Assembly: GCA_015062235.1 (NCBI GenBank)
Contig: SUUZ01000002.1
Location: 124,001-188,000, forward strand
Direction of reading: 5' to 3'
Length of the DNA stretch: 64,000 bases
Origin: Alphaproteobacteria bacterium
GTDB taxonomy: Bacteria > Pseudomonadota > Alphaproteobacteria > RF32 > CAG-239
The position numbers and the translations under genes were made by a program. The notes under the pieces are model-generated. The model had not been told where the DNA came from, did not search any database, and saw nothing but the letters and a program-made list of their open reading frames with translations. Below are positions 39,538 to 49,416 of the stretch, piece by piece. Every line of letters starts with the position of its first letter. Position 1 is the first letter of the stretch.

Positions 39538-42500
39538 TTATTGTAGTTGACAACTTACTGTTTCACCACTAAAGCTACAAACATATTTACTTCCTTTTAG
39601 ATATCCTCCACTTCCCGTTACACTGTTTGGAGGAAATGTATTAGCTATATGACCAAATCTGTCCATACAAATGGTATGAGAACATTGTGAATAACCGGTA
39701 TAACCTTGGTATAAATTACACTTGTCTAAAGTCCCATCACTTTGTCCTTGATAACCACCAGATGTCCTACATTTGCACTTTGACCAATCATATTTATAGG
39801 TGTTTTTGCCACGTTGGCGACAAGATGAACCTGTTGTATCAATACTATTTCCACAACTTTTAGAACTTCCACCTATCCACCAAGGCCCTGAAGAATTATT
39901 AATCCAACCAAAATTGAAACATAATGGCGCCTCTAAAGTTACACCATAAGCAAGGCTGTTTTGTAGTTGAGAAATCTGCTCTCTCTCTGTACAAGCTACA
40001 TCTCTATTGAAATTGGAAGCACAGTCACAGCCACTATAGATTGTTACATCATCAAGCCAAGATCCTGCTAGAACATGACTATCGCCAGATACTTCATATT
40101 GATTACTTAAAGAGGTACATTCTTCTTCAGTAAACCATTCAGACCCTGAGCTAGCAACCTCATCAACAATACATTTGTAATAAGCTTTTCTGTCTGATGC
40201 TACATAAATATGGGCATTATTAGTATGACCGCATAAACTTTTTATCTTATTCTTTATTGGTGTATCATTACGAGCCTTACTTAAGAAATCGTTATTATCA
40301 GTATAGGTTGTGTCAGACAACTTATTATAACCTTCTAATATATCATTACATAAATTATAGTTAGGATAATCTGTTTCTGTTCCGTTACTACTTTTTTCTC
40401 GACACATTGTAGGAGAAGAAAGAGCATAATTTGAATTACCTAAACCACAATATGCATCTATATCTGCTGAAGTTAAATCGCCATCTGACATTGCAGTCTT
40501 AAGAGCTGCACCTTTAGGATTGTTGAGATAGCTTTTATCAAATAGTGTAGAACTACAAACACATCTTTCATACGTTAGGGTGGAGCCATCACCTTTATCG
40601 CAATATTCTACCCCTGTTTGATCATATCCGTCATCAGCACTACATTCCAAACTATAACTGTTCTCACATGAACAAGCTTCATACGAATATGTATCTTTAG
40701 AATTGCCTGTACTATCAACAACTTTATTTACACATATATCATCTGGATTTAAGGCTCCTTTAACACCTTGATTTAGTCCATATGGTGTACAAGATTTACT
40801 ATATATAGTCTTATCACAAATACATTGGTTATATAGACCATCGCAGGCAATTAGTGATGATTGATCATATCCTATATCATCGCATGACTGATTGTATTCG
40901 GTTTTGCAGCGACATTGTCCATAATAAGTTCCAGCTGGCTTAGTTACAGTCGAACTGTTACCTTCTTCATCATAAGTTGTTGTAGAAACTGTTCCTCGAA
41001 CACTACATGTTCCTGATTGTAAATCAACAACCTTACCTTCTGATGATTTGCAATCATCTGCCATTACCGTATATTTATTATTACAATCACATCCTTTATA
41101 AAATTTGGTACCATTGATAAGACAATAATCTTCGTTATATCCTGCAGGAACTACTTCTCCATTAGCTGAATTGCCGCAAGTGTAAGCATATTCTTCTTTA
41201 CATTCGCAAGATGAATAGTATTTGACCTTTTTAGTTTGGGTTTCTTTTTTAGTTGTTGTACTTGTTGTTCCGTCTTCATTTTCAATAATCTCATTCACAT
41301 CTACTTCAACTTCTTCCTCAATTTCACAATAGTTAGATGATTTGGGTGCTACGATACCTTTGTTATTATCTTCGGCCTCACAAGTATATTTATATTTTGA
41401 ACGGTCGCATTCGCAAGATGAATAAACCGTTGGGCCATACGAACCAGATTGAAGTAATGGAACACATTTTTTACCCTTGGTTGCATTACCATTTGAACAT
41501 TCAACATAGCTTTTTGGACACGGACATTCTTTATAAAGCTTGTTACCTTGATCATCAACACAAGATTCTCCAAGAGCTGATTGGTCATAGCCTGTACAAG
41601 AGAACCTAAAACCATTGGTTAAACAGTTGCCCGAATCTTTACAAACAGCATATTTAATGACATCAACTGTTATCTCTGTACCTGTCGCATCTGTTGAGCT
41701 TGTACTAGATGTACAGCTTCCACCATCTCCTGTTTGGGCGGGAGTACAAACTTTATAAGTTAGCTCTTGATATGGCGAACAAGTTGGCGCGCCAGAATTG
41801 CATTCTTCGTAATAAATAGTTTCTTTGCCACTAGCATCTTTTGAGGTACATTGCTCGCCACTACCGCTACCACAAGCTTTCCAGTTGGTTGGACAACGAC
41901 ACATATATTTAACAACTTCTTTGCCTGTCAATTCATCTTTAGCTGTACAAGGAGAATAGCTTTCTTGATTGGTATCGCAAGCAGTTACGTGACCATCGGT
42001 ACATTCATTATCTTTAGGATTTACGCAATCTTTATAGTATTTAACCCCGTCTAACTCGCAATAGTTGCCAACACCTACTTCGCCCTCGCCACAAACTTTG
42101 TCATAACCATTAGCACAGACACAGCTTTCAAAATAAGTTATATCATCTCTGGTACAAGGATTAACGCCAATTTGCAATGGACCTGTACAAGTTTCACTAG
42201 CTAGTGAAGTACAACCGTCTTGAGAAGTACAACTCTTATAATAAGAAACACCTTTTAGATTACAAGGTTCGCCCTCGCCGACTTGTCCAGCTGCGCAAAC
42301 TTTATAATCACTTGGACAGGTACAAGCCTTGTATCCTCCGATATTACCTTCGTTATCTTGGCAACTTTGACCAACAGGAATCAATGGTGCTTCGCACATT
42401 TCGGTATATTCCCAAGTGCATTCAACAACCTCGCATTGATAATATTTTTGACCACAGCCATTGTCTTTCCAAACTCCTGTTGGTTTTTTGCCCCCTGGAC

Positions 42501-45500
42501 AACCGTAATAGTTGTCTGTCCAGTTGTCAGGCAATTTGTCTGGAACACATTCGCAAGCTGTATATTTGCCATTGCAGGCTGTGCCAACACCTTTGTAGCG
42601 ACCACTACCGTCTTCATCACAAATTTCGGTATAGTCGGCCGAACATTCGCAATATGGATAGAATGGTATTTGTTCGCCAACACTATAACCTTCCCCACTT
42701 AGATCAAACTCATTGATAAAATCTTGAGTAATATATTGCTGGCAAGGATTGCCCGAAAGCATACCACCGCAATTAAACTTGTGGTGTTGATAGGCACTAG
42801 TACAATTACATTCACTCCAATATTTTTTACCATTTAGGATAATGTAGTTACCAGTTAAATCATGACGTACACCGCAATTGGCTGTGGTATAGATAAATTC
42901 TTTGGGGTTATAATAGCAGTTATAAGCACGTTTATAGCCCTGTTCTTTACCATATTCACAAAGCTGAGATTTTGCTCCAGGACCAAATTTAGAAGTACAT
43001 TCGCTTTCGGTTTGGGTAACTGCAGCTATAGTATAGTCGCCATCTGCACTACCAACAATTTCTTCGCCACAAACGCCAAAGTTCTTCTGAACCTTACATT
43101 GACCTGATTTATAATGTGGACGGCTTGAGGCATTAAGGTTTGCACCATTTTCACCGACCAAACAATAATCACCATTGCTTGGGTCTGGCTCATAAGGATA
43201 GTCGCAAGGGTCGGTATAAACTTTTGAATCACATTTTACTTCCCAAGCGGGCTGACCTGCGTCATTGGTACATTTTTTGATTGTTACTTTAGGACCAAAA
43301 ATAGCAGATATACTGCCTGTATCAGGAAATGTATTGGGGTCTAAAATAACTGTATCGCTACTTGGTAGGGCACAAGCAGCTTCGGTACACCCACTATAAT
43401 AGGTTTTGCCATTTACTTTGCAAACTAAAGCGTTTGGAACAGGCATTAAATTTTCAGAAGCAGGACATTCTTCAAAATTATCTGGACAATAACAAGGATA
43501 CATTAATGTATTATTTAATGAACAATACGCTTGATTAGCTAAGCCTAAAACAGCACCATTACCCAGAGTATTAGAACACATTATTTGGGTTGGAGTTTGG
43601 TTGTCGGCTGAAAGATAGGTATAAGCACCTGAAATAGCAACTTCATCAAGTATAGATGTACATTTAGCAATGCATTGAGCATATTTTATATCACTAGCAC
43701 CGTCAAGATCACATGCTGTACCACTAGGTTCGGCCAAAAATGTATATGATGAAATATCTTGTGTATTACAACTATTATTAGTGTCATATTGAGCGTAATA
43801 GCTTATAGGACAACGACAAGTAACTCTTTCTGTACCTTTGCTGTCTTTACAACTATAGTCATATTCACCACCGACATAACTGCAATCGCTTTCAGAATAA
43901 TATAATGGTCTGTCAGCTGGACAAAAACGAACATAAGAAGCATATTTAGTCAAATTTTTTATTGGAGCTCCAGTTGTTTCATTAACAACTATATCCCATG
44001 TACAAGATGTACCCTGTCCAGTGTAATTTACTTTGCAATCATTTTCGGATATACCTTCGTCTTCATAATGAAGAGCACACCAATCTTCTATCGTAACAAA
44101 GTTTTTAGGGCATGAACAAATAAATTGTTCTTTGCGTTCATACATTTCAGTACACATTTGTGGTTCGTCCATTCCTCCTCGTACCGATGTAGCATAGCCA
44201 TCAATATAGTCACAACCATTAATAGTTGATGCAGAATTTATAGCAAAATCCGTACCGCAAGTAATGTTGCAATTTGCATATTTTGTAATGGTAGTACCTG
44301 AGTTATTACGATCATATTCACATTTTGGACCACCTGGAGTTTGATATGTTTCAGCACATTCGTTTGTGTAGCTATCTGGACAACGACAAACATGTTTGAA
44401 TTTGCTAAAATTATATATTAAATCGCCTGTTTCTTTATAATAACACAGATTAGCAACAGGTAAAGAATTACTATCACCTTCTATTTGGCAACCTTCAACA
44501 TATTCTTTAACATTCATTGCTGGAGCAGCATCACAATTTAGACCATAGTCGACATATTTGCTTTCTTCTCCAACGATACAAGGATTTCCTAAACCAACAA
44601 AATGTTGATTGCAATTATATCCACTTATTAATTTGGATTCATTATTTGGATCACTACACCACTCTTCTTTAGTCTTATATTCTGGGGAGCAAGTGAGACC
44701 AGATCCTAGAACTTTGCCTTGTGAGTACTGAACAGGATTATCTGCAGTGGCTTCTGGCGTTGGATGAGTATAGCAAAGTGTTCCTGATAAAGTAGTATTA
44801 TCAATACATTCTTGATATTCAGGAGTACCTTCACTATAAGATTCTTTGCACCAATCTTCTTTGGTTTTATAATCATCTGGACAATCACAATAATAGTAAT
44901 CTACCTTTGGTTCTCCACCTCCATAGTATGGTGTATTGGCAGAATCTCCATAATAGTGGCAAGATCCTAATTCAATGTCATCATTTCCGTTAACTTGAGT
45001 GCATATAGCGGCTTGGCGTGTTTGATGATCTTCAAAACCTGCGCAATATAGAGTAACTGAAACTTTATTAGCTAATTCATGTTCGTTCTTATAACAGTCC
45101 GCTGTACTGATAGGATATTCAGAACTTGAACTTACATAAGAATAAATATAAGAAACTCCGTCAATATAGTGAACACCTCGTGTGTCGCCATTTGAACACA
45201 TTTCTGACTTAAGACGACAATATTGATATTCTGTTGGTGCTTGTTGAACTTGAGGTTCTTCAGGATCGTCTGCTGCTCTAGTTGGACTAGCTGTTAGAGG
45301 TAATCTACATTCTAAACCGCCTGCAACTATTTTTGCTGTATCTCCATTAGCAAGTTCTGCGGCACACTCGGCTTCGGTTTTATAACTATCAGGACACTTA
45401 CATTGATATTGTGTTGTTGTGGTGTCAGAGGTAAGCTCTTCGTAATAAGTACAACTACTGGCGTTTTCGGCTCCCAAAGTTGCACATGTTTCCCCTTCGG

Positions 45501-46695
45501 AAAGATTTGTCGCAACAAAATCTTTACAACCAAACTTGAGATATTTTAATGTACCACCGTTATCACAAGCTGTATAATCATCTAATGAACTGTCAGAAAT
45601 ATCTGTAAGTTTATAGCCTTCAGCAACTTTTTCATTAAACAAATCTTGGCAAGCTTGGTAAGCTTCTGTACAAGCATAGCCCAAACAATAAACCTCCCCA
45701 CAATCAACATAACAAGCTGTTCTTGGCTGGTCACCACCAGCTCCACAATCTGACTGACTAGTTACTGTATATTCGTCAGGACACTGTGTAAATGAGCTTT
45801 CTGACACTACTTTGCAATAAGTTAGACTTACATCATCATTGTTTGTACATGTTTGTTGTGAAGTTACTGTTGGTATACAAGCAACTTCGTCATTTGTTAT
45901 TTTTGCAATATAATCTGTATTGGTAACACCCTTATAAGTACACCAATCTGGACTATTTGGAATATAGTATCTTCTTGTACTATCCCCGTCTCTATATCCT
46001 TCACAATACGAATTAGAAGTTAGATTATACATACCATCAAAACTATCTGTCGTATATGGCAATATATCTTCACTAGCACATTCAACGAAAAGTGTTTGCT
46101 CGTTATTATAACAATATGTTTTTGTTACACTGTATCTACTGTTTTGAGCAACACTATTACCTAATTCTGTAGGTGATGATGAATATGGCCAATCGTTTGT
46201 TTCGCAGTAAAGAGGTACGTTTTCTGGATCACTTGCTAGATAACAATATGCTGTTGGAGTGCCTCTTTCTGGGGTATTATCACCACCCTCAGCGACTATA
46301 CTATGATCATGTCTATAACCACAACACCAACCGATATTATTGTTGTCCCAATCGCTTCTATCGTCTGTATATGCTGTAGTATAAGGTAAAACTGAATTAC
46401 CTGCACAAGCTGAAAATTGAAATTCGTACTCACCATTACAATATGTTTCTTGCGTCAGATAACTGGTGTCACTTGCTGTACTTTCTAAAGAAGTAGCATC
46501 TACACTATGTGGCCAGTCATCTGTAGAACATGGAGTTTGTTCAGCTCTTGTTCCGCCATCTGCAGCAGCTGAACGGGTAGACATCAATGATACACCACTA
46601 TATTCATTAAGTGGTGTAACCGCAGCAAAAGCACTTGAAAAGTCAAGCCCTAAAGCAATTAAGACGACAACAAAAACCTTGAGTAGACGCAACAT
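39538..46695 (-). CDS. Giant (2385 aa) secreted Cys-repeat protein
   Basis: Signal peptide MLRLLKVFVVVLIALGLDFSSAFA; dozens of degenerate units of the type C.CP..Y..C......G..C...G..YY..C; duplicated N-terminal block beginning C.T.DWP. Confidence 0.85.
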   Translation of the reverse strand: MLRLLKVFVVVLIALGLDFSSAFAAVTPLNEYSGVSLMSTRSAAADGGTRAEQTPCSTDDWPHSVDATSLESTASDTSYLTQETYCNGEYEFQFSACAGNSVLPYTTAYTDDRSDWDNNNIGWCCGYRHDHSIVAEGGDNTPERGTPTAYCYLASDPENVPLYCETNDWPYSSSPTELGNSVAQNSRYSVTKTYCYNNEQTLFVECASEDILPYTTDSFDGMYNLTSNSYCEGYRDGDSTRRYYIPNSPDWCTYKGVTNTDYIAKITNDEVACIPTVTSQQTCTNNDDVSLTYCKVVSESSFTQCPDEYTVTSQSDCGAGGDQPRTACYVDCGEVYCLGYACTEAYQACQDLFNEKVAEGYKLTDISDSSLDDYTACDNGGTLKYLKFGCKDFVATNLSEGETCATLGAENASSCTYYEELTSDTTTTQYQCKCPDSYKTEAECAAELANGDTAKIVAGGLECRLPLTASPTRAADDPEEPQVQQAPTEYQYCRLKSEMCSNGDTRGVHYIDGVSYIYSYVSSSSEYPISTADCYKNEHELANKVSVTLYCAGFEDHQTRQAAICTQVNGNDDIELGSCHYYGDSANTPYYGGGEPKVDYYYCDCPDDYKTKEDWCKESYSEGTPEYQECIDNTTLSGTLCYTHPTPEATADNPVQYSQGKVLGSGLTCSPEYKTKEEWCSDPNNESKLISGYNCNQHFVGLGNPCIVGEESKYVDYGLNCDAAPAMNVKEYVEGCQIEGDSNSLPVANLCYYKETGDLIYNFSKFKHVCRCPDSYTNECAETYQTPGGPKCEYDRNNSGTTITKYANCNITCGTDFAINSASTINGCDYIDGYATSVRGGMDEPQMCTEMYERKEQFICSCPKNFVTIEDWCALHYEDEGISENDCKVNYTGQGTSCTWDIVVNETTGAPIKNLTKYASYVRFCPADRPLYYSESDCSYVGGEYDYSCKDSKGTERVTCRCPISYYAQYDTNNSCNTQDISSYTFLAEPSGTACDLDGASDIKYAQCIAKCTSILDEVAISGAYTYLSADNQTPTQIMCSNTLGNGAVLGLANQAYCSLNNTLMYPCYCPDNFEECPASENLMPVPNALVCKVNGKTYYSGCTEAACALPSSDTVILDPNTFPDTGSISAIFGPKVTIKKCTNDAGQPAWEVKCDSKVYTDPCDYPYEPDPSNGDYCLVGENGANLNASSRPHYKSGQCKVQKNFGVCGEEIVGSADGDYTIAAVTQTESECTSKFGPGAKSQLCEYGKEQGYKRAYNCYYNPKEFIYTTANCGVRHDLTGNYIILNGKKYWSECNCTSAYQHHKFNCGGMLSGNPCQQYITQDFINEFDLSGEGYSVGEQIPFYPYCECSADYTEICDEDGSGRYKGVGTACNGKYTACECVPDKLPDNWTDNYYGCPGGKKPTGVWKDNGCGQKYYQCEVVECTWEYTEMCEAPLIPVGQSCQDNEGNIGGYKACTCPSDYKVCAAGQVGEGEPCNLKGVSYYKSCTSQDGCTSLASETCTGPLQIGVNPCTRDDITYFESCVCANGYDKVCGEGEVGVGNYCELDGVKYYKDCVNPKDNECTDGHVTACDTNQESYSPCTAKDELTGKEVVKYMCRCPTNWKACGSGSGEQCTSKDASGKETIYYEECNSGAPTCSPYQELTYKVCTPAQTGDGGSCTSSTSSTDATGTEITVDVIKYAVCKDSGNCLTNGFRFSCTGYDQSALGESCVDDQGNKLYKECPCPKSYVECSNGNATKGKKCVPLLQSGSYGPTVYSSCECDRSKYKYTCEAEDNNKGIVAPKSSNYCEIEEEVEVDVNEIIENEDGTTSTTTKKETQTKKVKYYSSCECKEEYAYTCGNSANGEVVPAGYNEDYCLINGTKFYKGCDCNNKYTVMADDCKSSEGKVVDLQSGTCSVRGTVSTTTYDEEGNSSTVTKPAGTYYGQCRCKTEYNQSCDDIGYDQSSLIACDGLYNQCICDKTIYSKSCTPYGLNQGVKGALNPDDICVNKVVDSTGNSKDTYSYEACSCENSYSLECSADDGYDQTGVEYCDKGDGSTLTYERCVCSSTLFDKSYLNNPKGAALKTAMSDGDLTSADIDAYCGLGNSNYALSSPTMCREKSSNGTETDYPNYNLCNDILEGYNKLSDTTYTDNNDFLSKARNDTPIKNKIKSLCGHTNNAHIYVASDRKAYYKCIVDEVASSGSEWFTEEECTSLSNQYEVSGDSHVLAGSWLDDVTIYSGCDCASNFNRDVACTEREQISQLQNSLAYGVTLEAPLCFNFGWINNSSGPWWIGGSSKSCGNSIDTTGSSCRQRGKNTYKYDWSKCKCRTSGGYQGQSDGTLDKCNLYQGYTGYSQCSHTICMDRFGHIANTFPPNSVTGSGGYLKGSKYVCSFSGETVSCQLQ

Positions 46696-46823
46696 TTTGA
46701 TACACGTATCCCTATATTTTAAAATGCATTTTGCTATAAAATAATAGTTAACACGCGCTTTTGCAACACATTTTTACTATTTATTAACTTTTAGATTGGC
46801 AAAGAAAAATATTGAGATATAAC

Positions 46824-47267
46824 TTATTCAAAAACTGGTTTAAAGTATTTAGAGGCAAAGGTGTGCTTTTCCTCATTATTAATTGCTGTAATCAGCGGAT
46901 TTTTCAAAATATTAATGAGTTCTACTTTACAAAAAATACTCCGAGCATCTGCACCATCAACAAAAGCTGTTATCTCCCCACTGGCTTTTTCTATCATTCG
47001 CTTTGAAGCTATTTCCCATACTAAAGATATCTCGTCTTCTGTTAGTCCGTTGTTTTTTTCATTTAACCCTATTTCTAACAATTTGGAACCACAAGCGGTA
47101 TTTTCAATTGTCATTGTTGCTTTATGTTCTTTAACAAATTGAAATGCCTTTTCTCTATTTTCTTTAGAAGGTAAAAAGCTAACACTATACAATACTAGTC
47201 CATTTACAGGGGTTGACACATCATAACTACTAGCTATTTCTATAGCCTTGTTCAAAAAATTATTCAT
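46824..47267 (-). CDS. Hypothetical protein
   Basis: 147-aa ORF just downstream of malQ on the same strand. Confidence 0.6.
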   Translation of the reverse strand: MNNFLNKAIEIASSYDVSTPVNGLVLYSVSFLPSKENREKAFQFVKEHKATMTIENTACGSKLLEIGLNEKNNGLTEDEISLVWEIASKRMIEKASGEITAFVDGADARSIFCKVELINILKNPLITAINNEEKHTFASKYFKPVFE

Positions 47268-47282
47268 ACCCTATCGCCTTAT

Positions 47283-49412
47283 TTATCTTTCTTTTTTTAT
47301 TGCTTGTATGCAACGGATGTATGCAATATCGCCTTTTAAATCTTCTAAATCGACTGGCATCTTTAAACGCCAATTAGGATGTTTGTCAATATCTGTTCCT
47401 GGAAGATTTTGCATTTTTTCAATATGTAAAATGTCTTCAAGCTGTGCCAAAAATACAGGTGATGCACTTTTTGCCATAAAACGTTCAACAGCTTCTTCTA
47501 TTCCTTCGGGATATTGCTCACCATAGATATAATTGCCGCTACGGTGTTTATCTTCTGGCCAAACATTAGCATTATCTAGTGCGTTTAAAAGTTTTATTCT
47601 GTCGGCTTCACGTTTGTGATAAGCTTCGTTCTTTTCGTTATCATTAGGTATTAAATCTAATGAACGACTAAGCTCAATATCGTAGCCAAACCACCACATT
47701 TTTAAGGGAGCAATATCATGGGTAGCAACTGAAGCAAATGCATTATTAGGATAGTCATTAGGATGTTTGAAGTCGCCCCAACCACATCCCCAGCGTTCTG
47801 CCCAAAGAATGCTCAAAGAATAGATGTTTTTTGCAGCTATAGCATCTAAAAACCCTTCGGGAACATTACCAATACTCTCGCCTACGACCATGCATTTATT
47901 CAAACAGCTTTCTAAGGCTACAAGGTTTAGCATATCTTCAAAATTATAATAAATATATGTTCCCTCTTCCATAGAATCTGGAATAACATATAAACGCATT
48001 AGACTCATAACATGGTCAATACGTAAGGCTCCTGCATTTTGCATATTGGCTCGTAATATGCGAATAAATGGAGTATATTTTTCATCTTTTAGTACTTGAG
48101 GCAAAAATGTGCCCAATCCCCATTTTTGACCTGCAGGGAAAAAGGCATCTGGTGGAGCTCCTGTTCCAGCGTCTTTCATAAACAAATCTGGTGTGCTCCA
48201 ATATTCAGCACTATCACGACCAACACCCACAGCTAAGTCTCGATATAGTCCTATTTTGAGCCCTGCTTTTGTAATTTTGTTTTTTACAAGAGTGAATTGT
48301 CTGTCTGCTTCAAACTGCATAAATTTAAAAAATTCGACTCTATCTTGATTGGCTTTAACATATTCCTTAACAGCTAAAGAATCTGGATTTTGTAATTCTT
48401 GAGGCCAAGCACGCCAACCACCCCAAACTTTTTGGGTGTATTCCTCATAAATAGCTTGAAAAGCGGCTAGATTGTCTAGTGATTTTCCATAACATTGGCA
48501 AAATTCTTTATAAGCTTTTTTTCTTACATTGTCTTTATTTTGTTTAAAACGATCAAAGCATTGTTTCAAGATTTTGATTTTAAGTGGATAAACTTTGTTG
48601 TATTGGATATATTCACTAGAACGAACTTCATTTAGTATTGAGGCAATTTCGTTCATATCATCTGCAACAAATTCGGGAACATTTTCAATATCAATGTATA
48701 TAGGATTTAAAAATTCACGTGATATAGACTGATAAGGACTGGCATTTTCAGGATAGTCGTGGCTTAGAACATTAAGTGGGTTTATACCTATAATATCAGC
48801 ACCATCTTGGGCACAAAGCTCAATAAAATTATTTAAATCAGTAAAGTCGCCAACACCCCAGTTGCGTTTGCTTTTTAGTGAATATAGTTGAATAGCATAG
48901 CCCCAAAGTTTTTGGTTTATGTCAGAAACATTGTAACATTTATCAGGGGCTACAGCCAATCTAGTAGTGTATTTTTTGTTAGATATAATAACCTCTAAAT
49001 CGTAATAACCTATGGCAAGTGGTGTAGTTATACGTAGGTCTTCTTTATAAAATAAACCATTCTGTACTGCATTGCCAAGATATTCATATTGCAGATTTAT
49101 TTTTTGACCATTGCAATCAATTGCGTTTATTAAAATTGATGATAAATCGCCCGATACAATATCTATTATAATGTTATTTTGGTTACGAACATAAATAGGC
49201 TCTAAAGGTTGGCGCCAACGTTTATTTTCAACTTCTAGTAAAGATGCTTCTATTTGTTTGTCGTTGCTTGCTTTATATCCCAAAGCTTGAATAAAAAACT
49301 TGATGGCTTTTTCTGAAACAGCATAATTTTTACGCTTTAGTCCCGCATCGCAGAAGGAAACTGCAACACCTAATTTTTCAGCAAGCTTTTGTAAGTTAGA
49401 ATCCATTGACAT
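47283..49412 (-). CDS. malQ: 4-alpha-glucanotransferase (amylomaltase)
   Basis: WGYAIQLYSLKSKRNWGVGDF, GLYRDLAVGVGRDSAEYW, PPDAFFPAGQKWG, ALRIDHVMSLMRLY. Confidence 0.93.
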   Translation of the reverse strand: MSMDSNLQKLAEKLGVAVSFCDAGLKRKNYAVSEKAIKFFIQALGYKASNDKQIEASLLEVENKRWRQPLEPIYVRNQNNIIIDIVSGDLSSILINAIDCNGQKINLQYEYLGNAVQNGLFYKEDLRITTPLAIGYYDLEVIISNKKYTTRLAVAPDKCYNVSDINQKLWGYAIQLYSLKSKRNWGVGDFTDLNNFIELCAQDGADIIGINPLNVLSHDYPENASPYQSISREFLNPIYIDIENVPEFVADDMNEIASILNEVRSSEYIQYNKVYPLKIKILKQCFDRFKQNKDNVRKKAYKEFCQCYGKSLDNLAAFQAIYEEYTQKVWGGWRAWPQELQNPDSLAVKEYVKANQDRVEFFKFMQFEADRQFTLVKNKITKAGLKIGLYRDLAVGVGRDSAEYWSTPDLFMKDAGTGAPPDAFFPAGQKWGLGTFLPQVLKDEKYTPFIRILRANMQNAGALRIDHVMSLMRLYVIPDSMEEGTYIYYNFEDMLNLVALESCLNKCMVVGESIGNVPEGFLDAIAAKNIYSLSILWAERWGCGWGDFKHPNDYPNNAFASVATHDIAPLKMWWFGYDIELSRSLDLIPNDNEKNEAYHKREADRIKLLNALDNANVWPEDKHRSGNYIYGEQYPEGIEEAVERFMAKSASPVFLAQLEDILHIEKMQNLPGTDIDKHPNWRLKMPVDLEDLKGDIAYIRCIQAIKKER

Positions 49413-49416
49413 AATC

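Noticed and set aside
42204-42716. 170-aa plus-strand ORF, plus other ORFs inside 39538..46695 (41337, 41349, 41851, 42283, 42381, 42862, 43026, 44706, 45327, 46173, 46466)
   Set aside because: All overlap the single long 2385-aa frame on the minus strand. The Cys-repeat composition of the real gene produces long shadow frames.
46696-46820. Upstream region of the giant Cys-repeat gene checked for the same switch cassette
   Set aside because: No 31-bp repeat pair or conserved leader found; if this gene is regulated, it is by something else.
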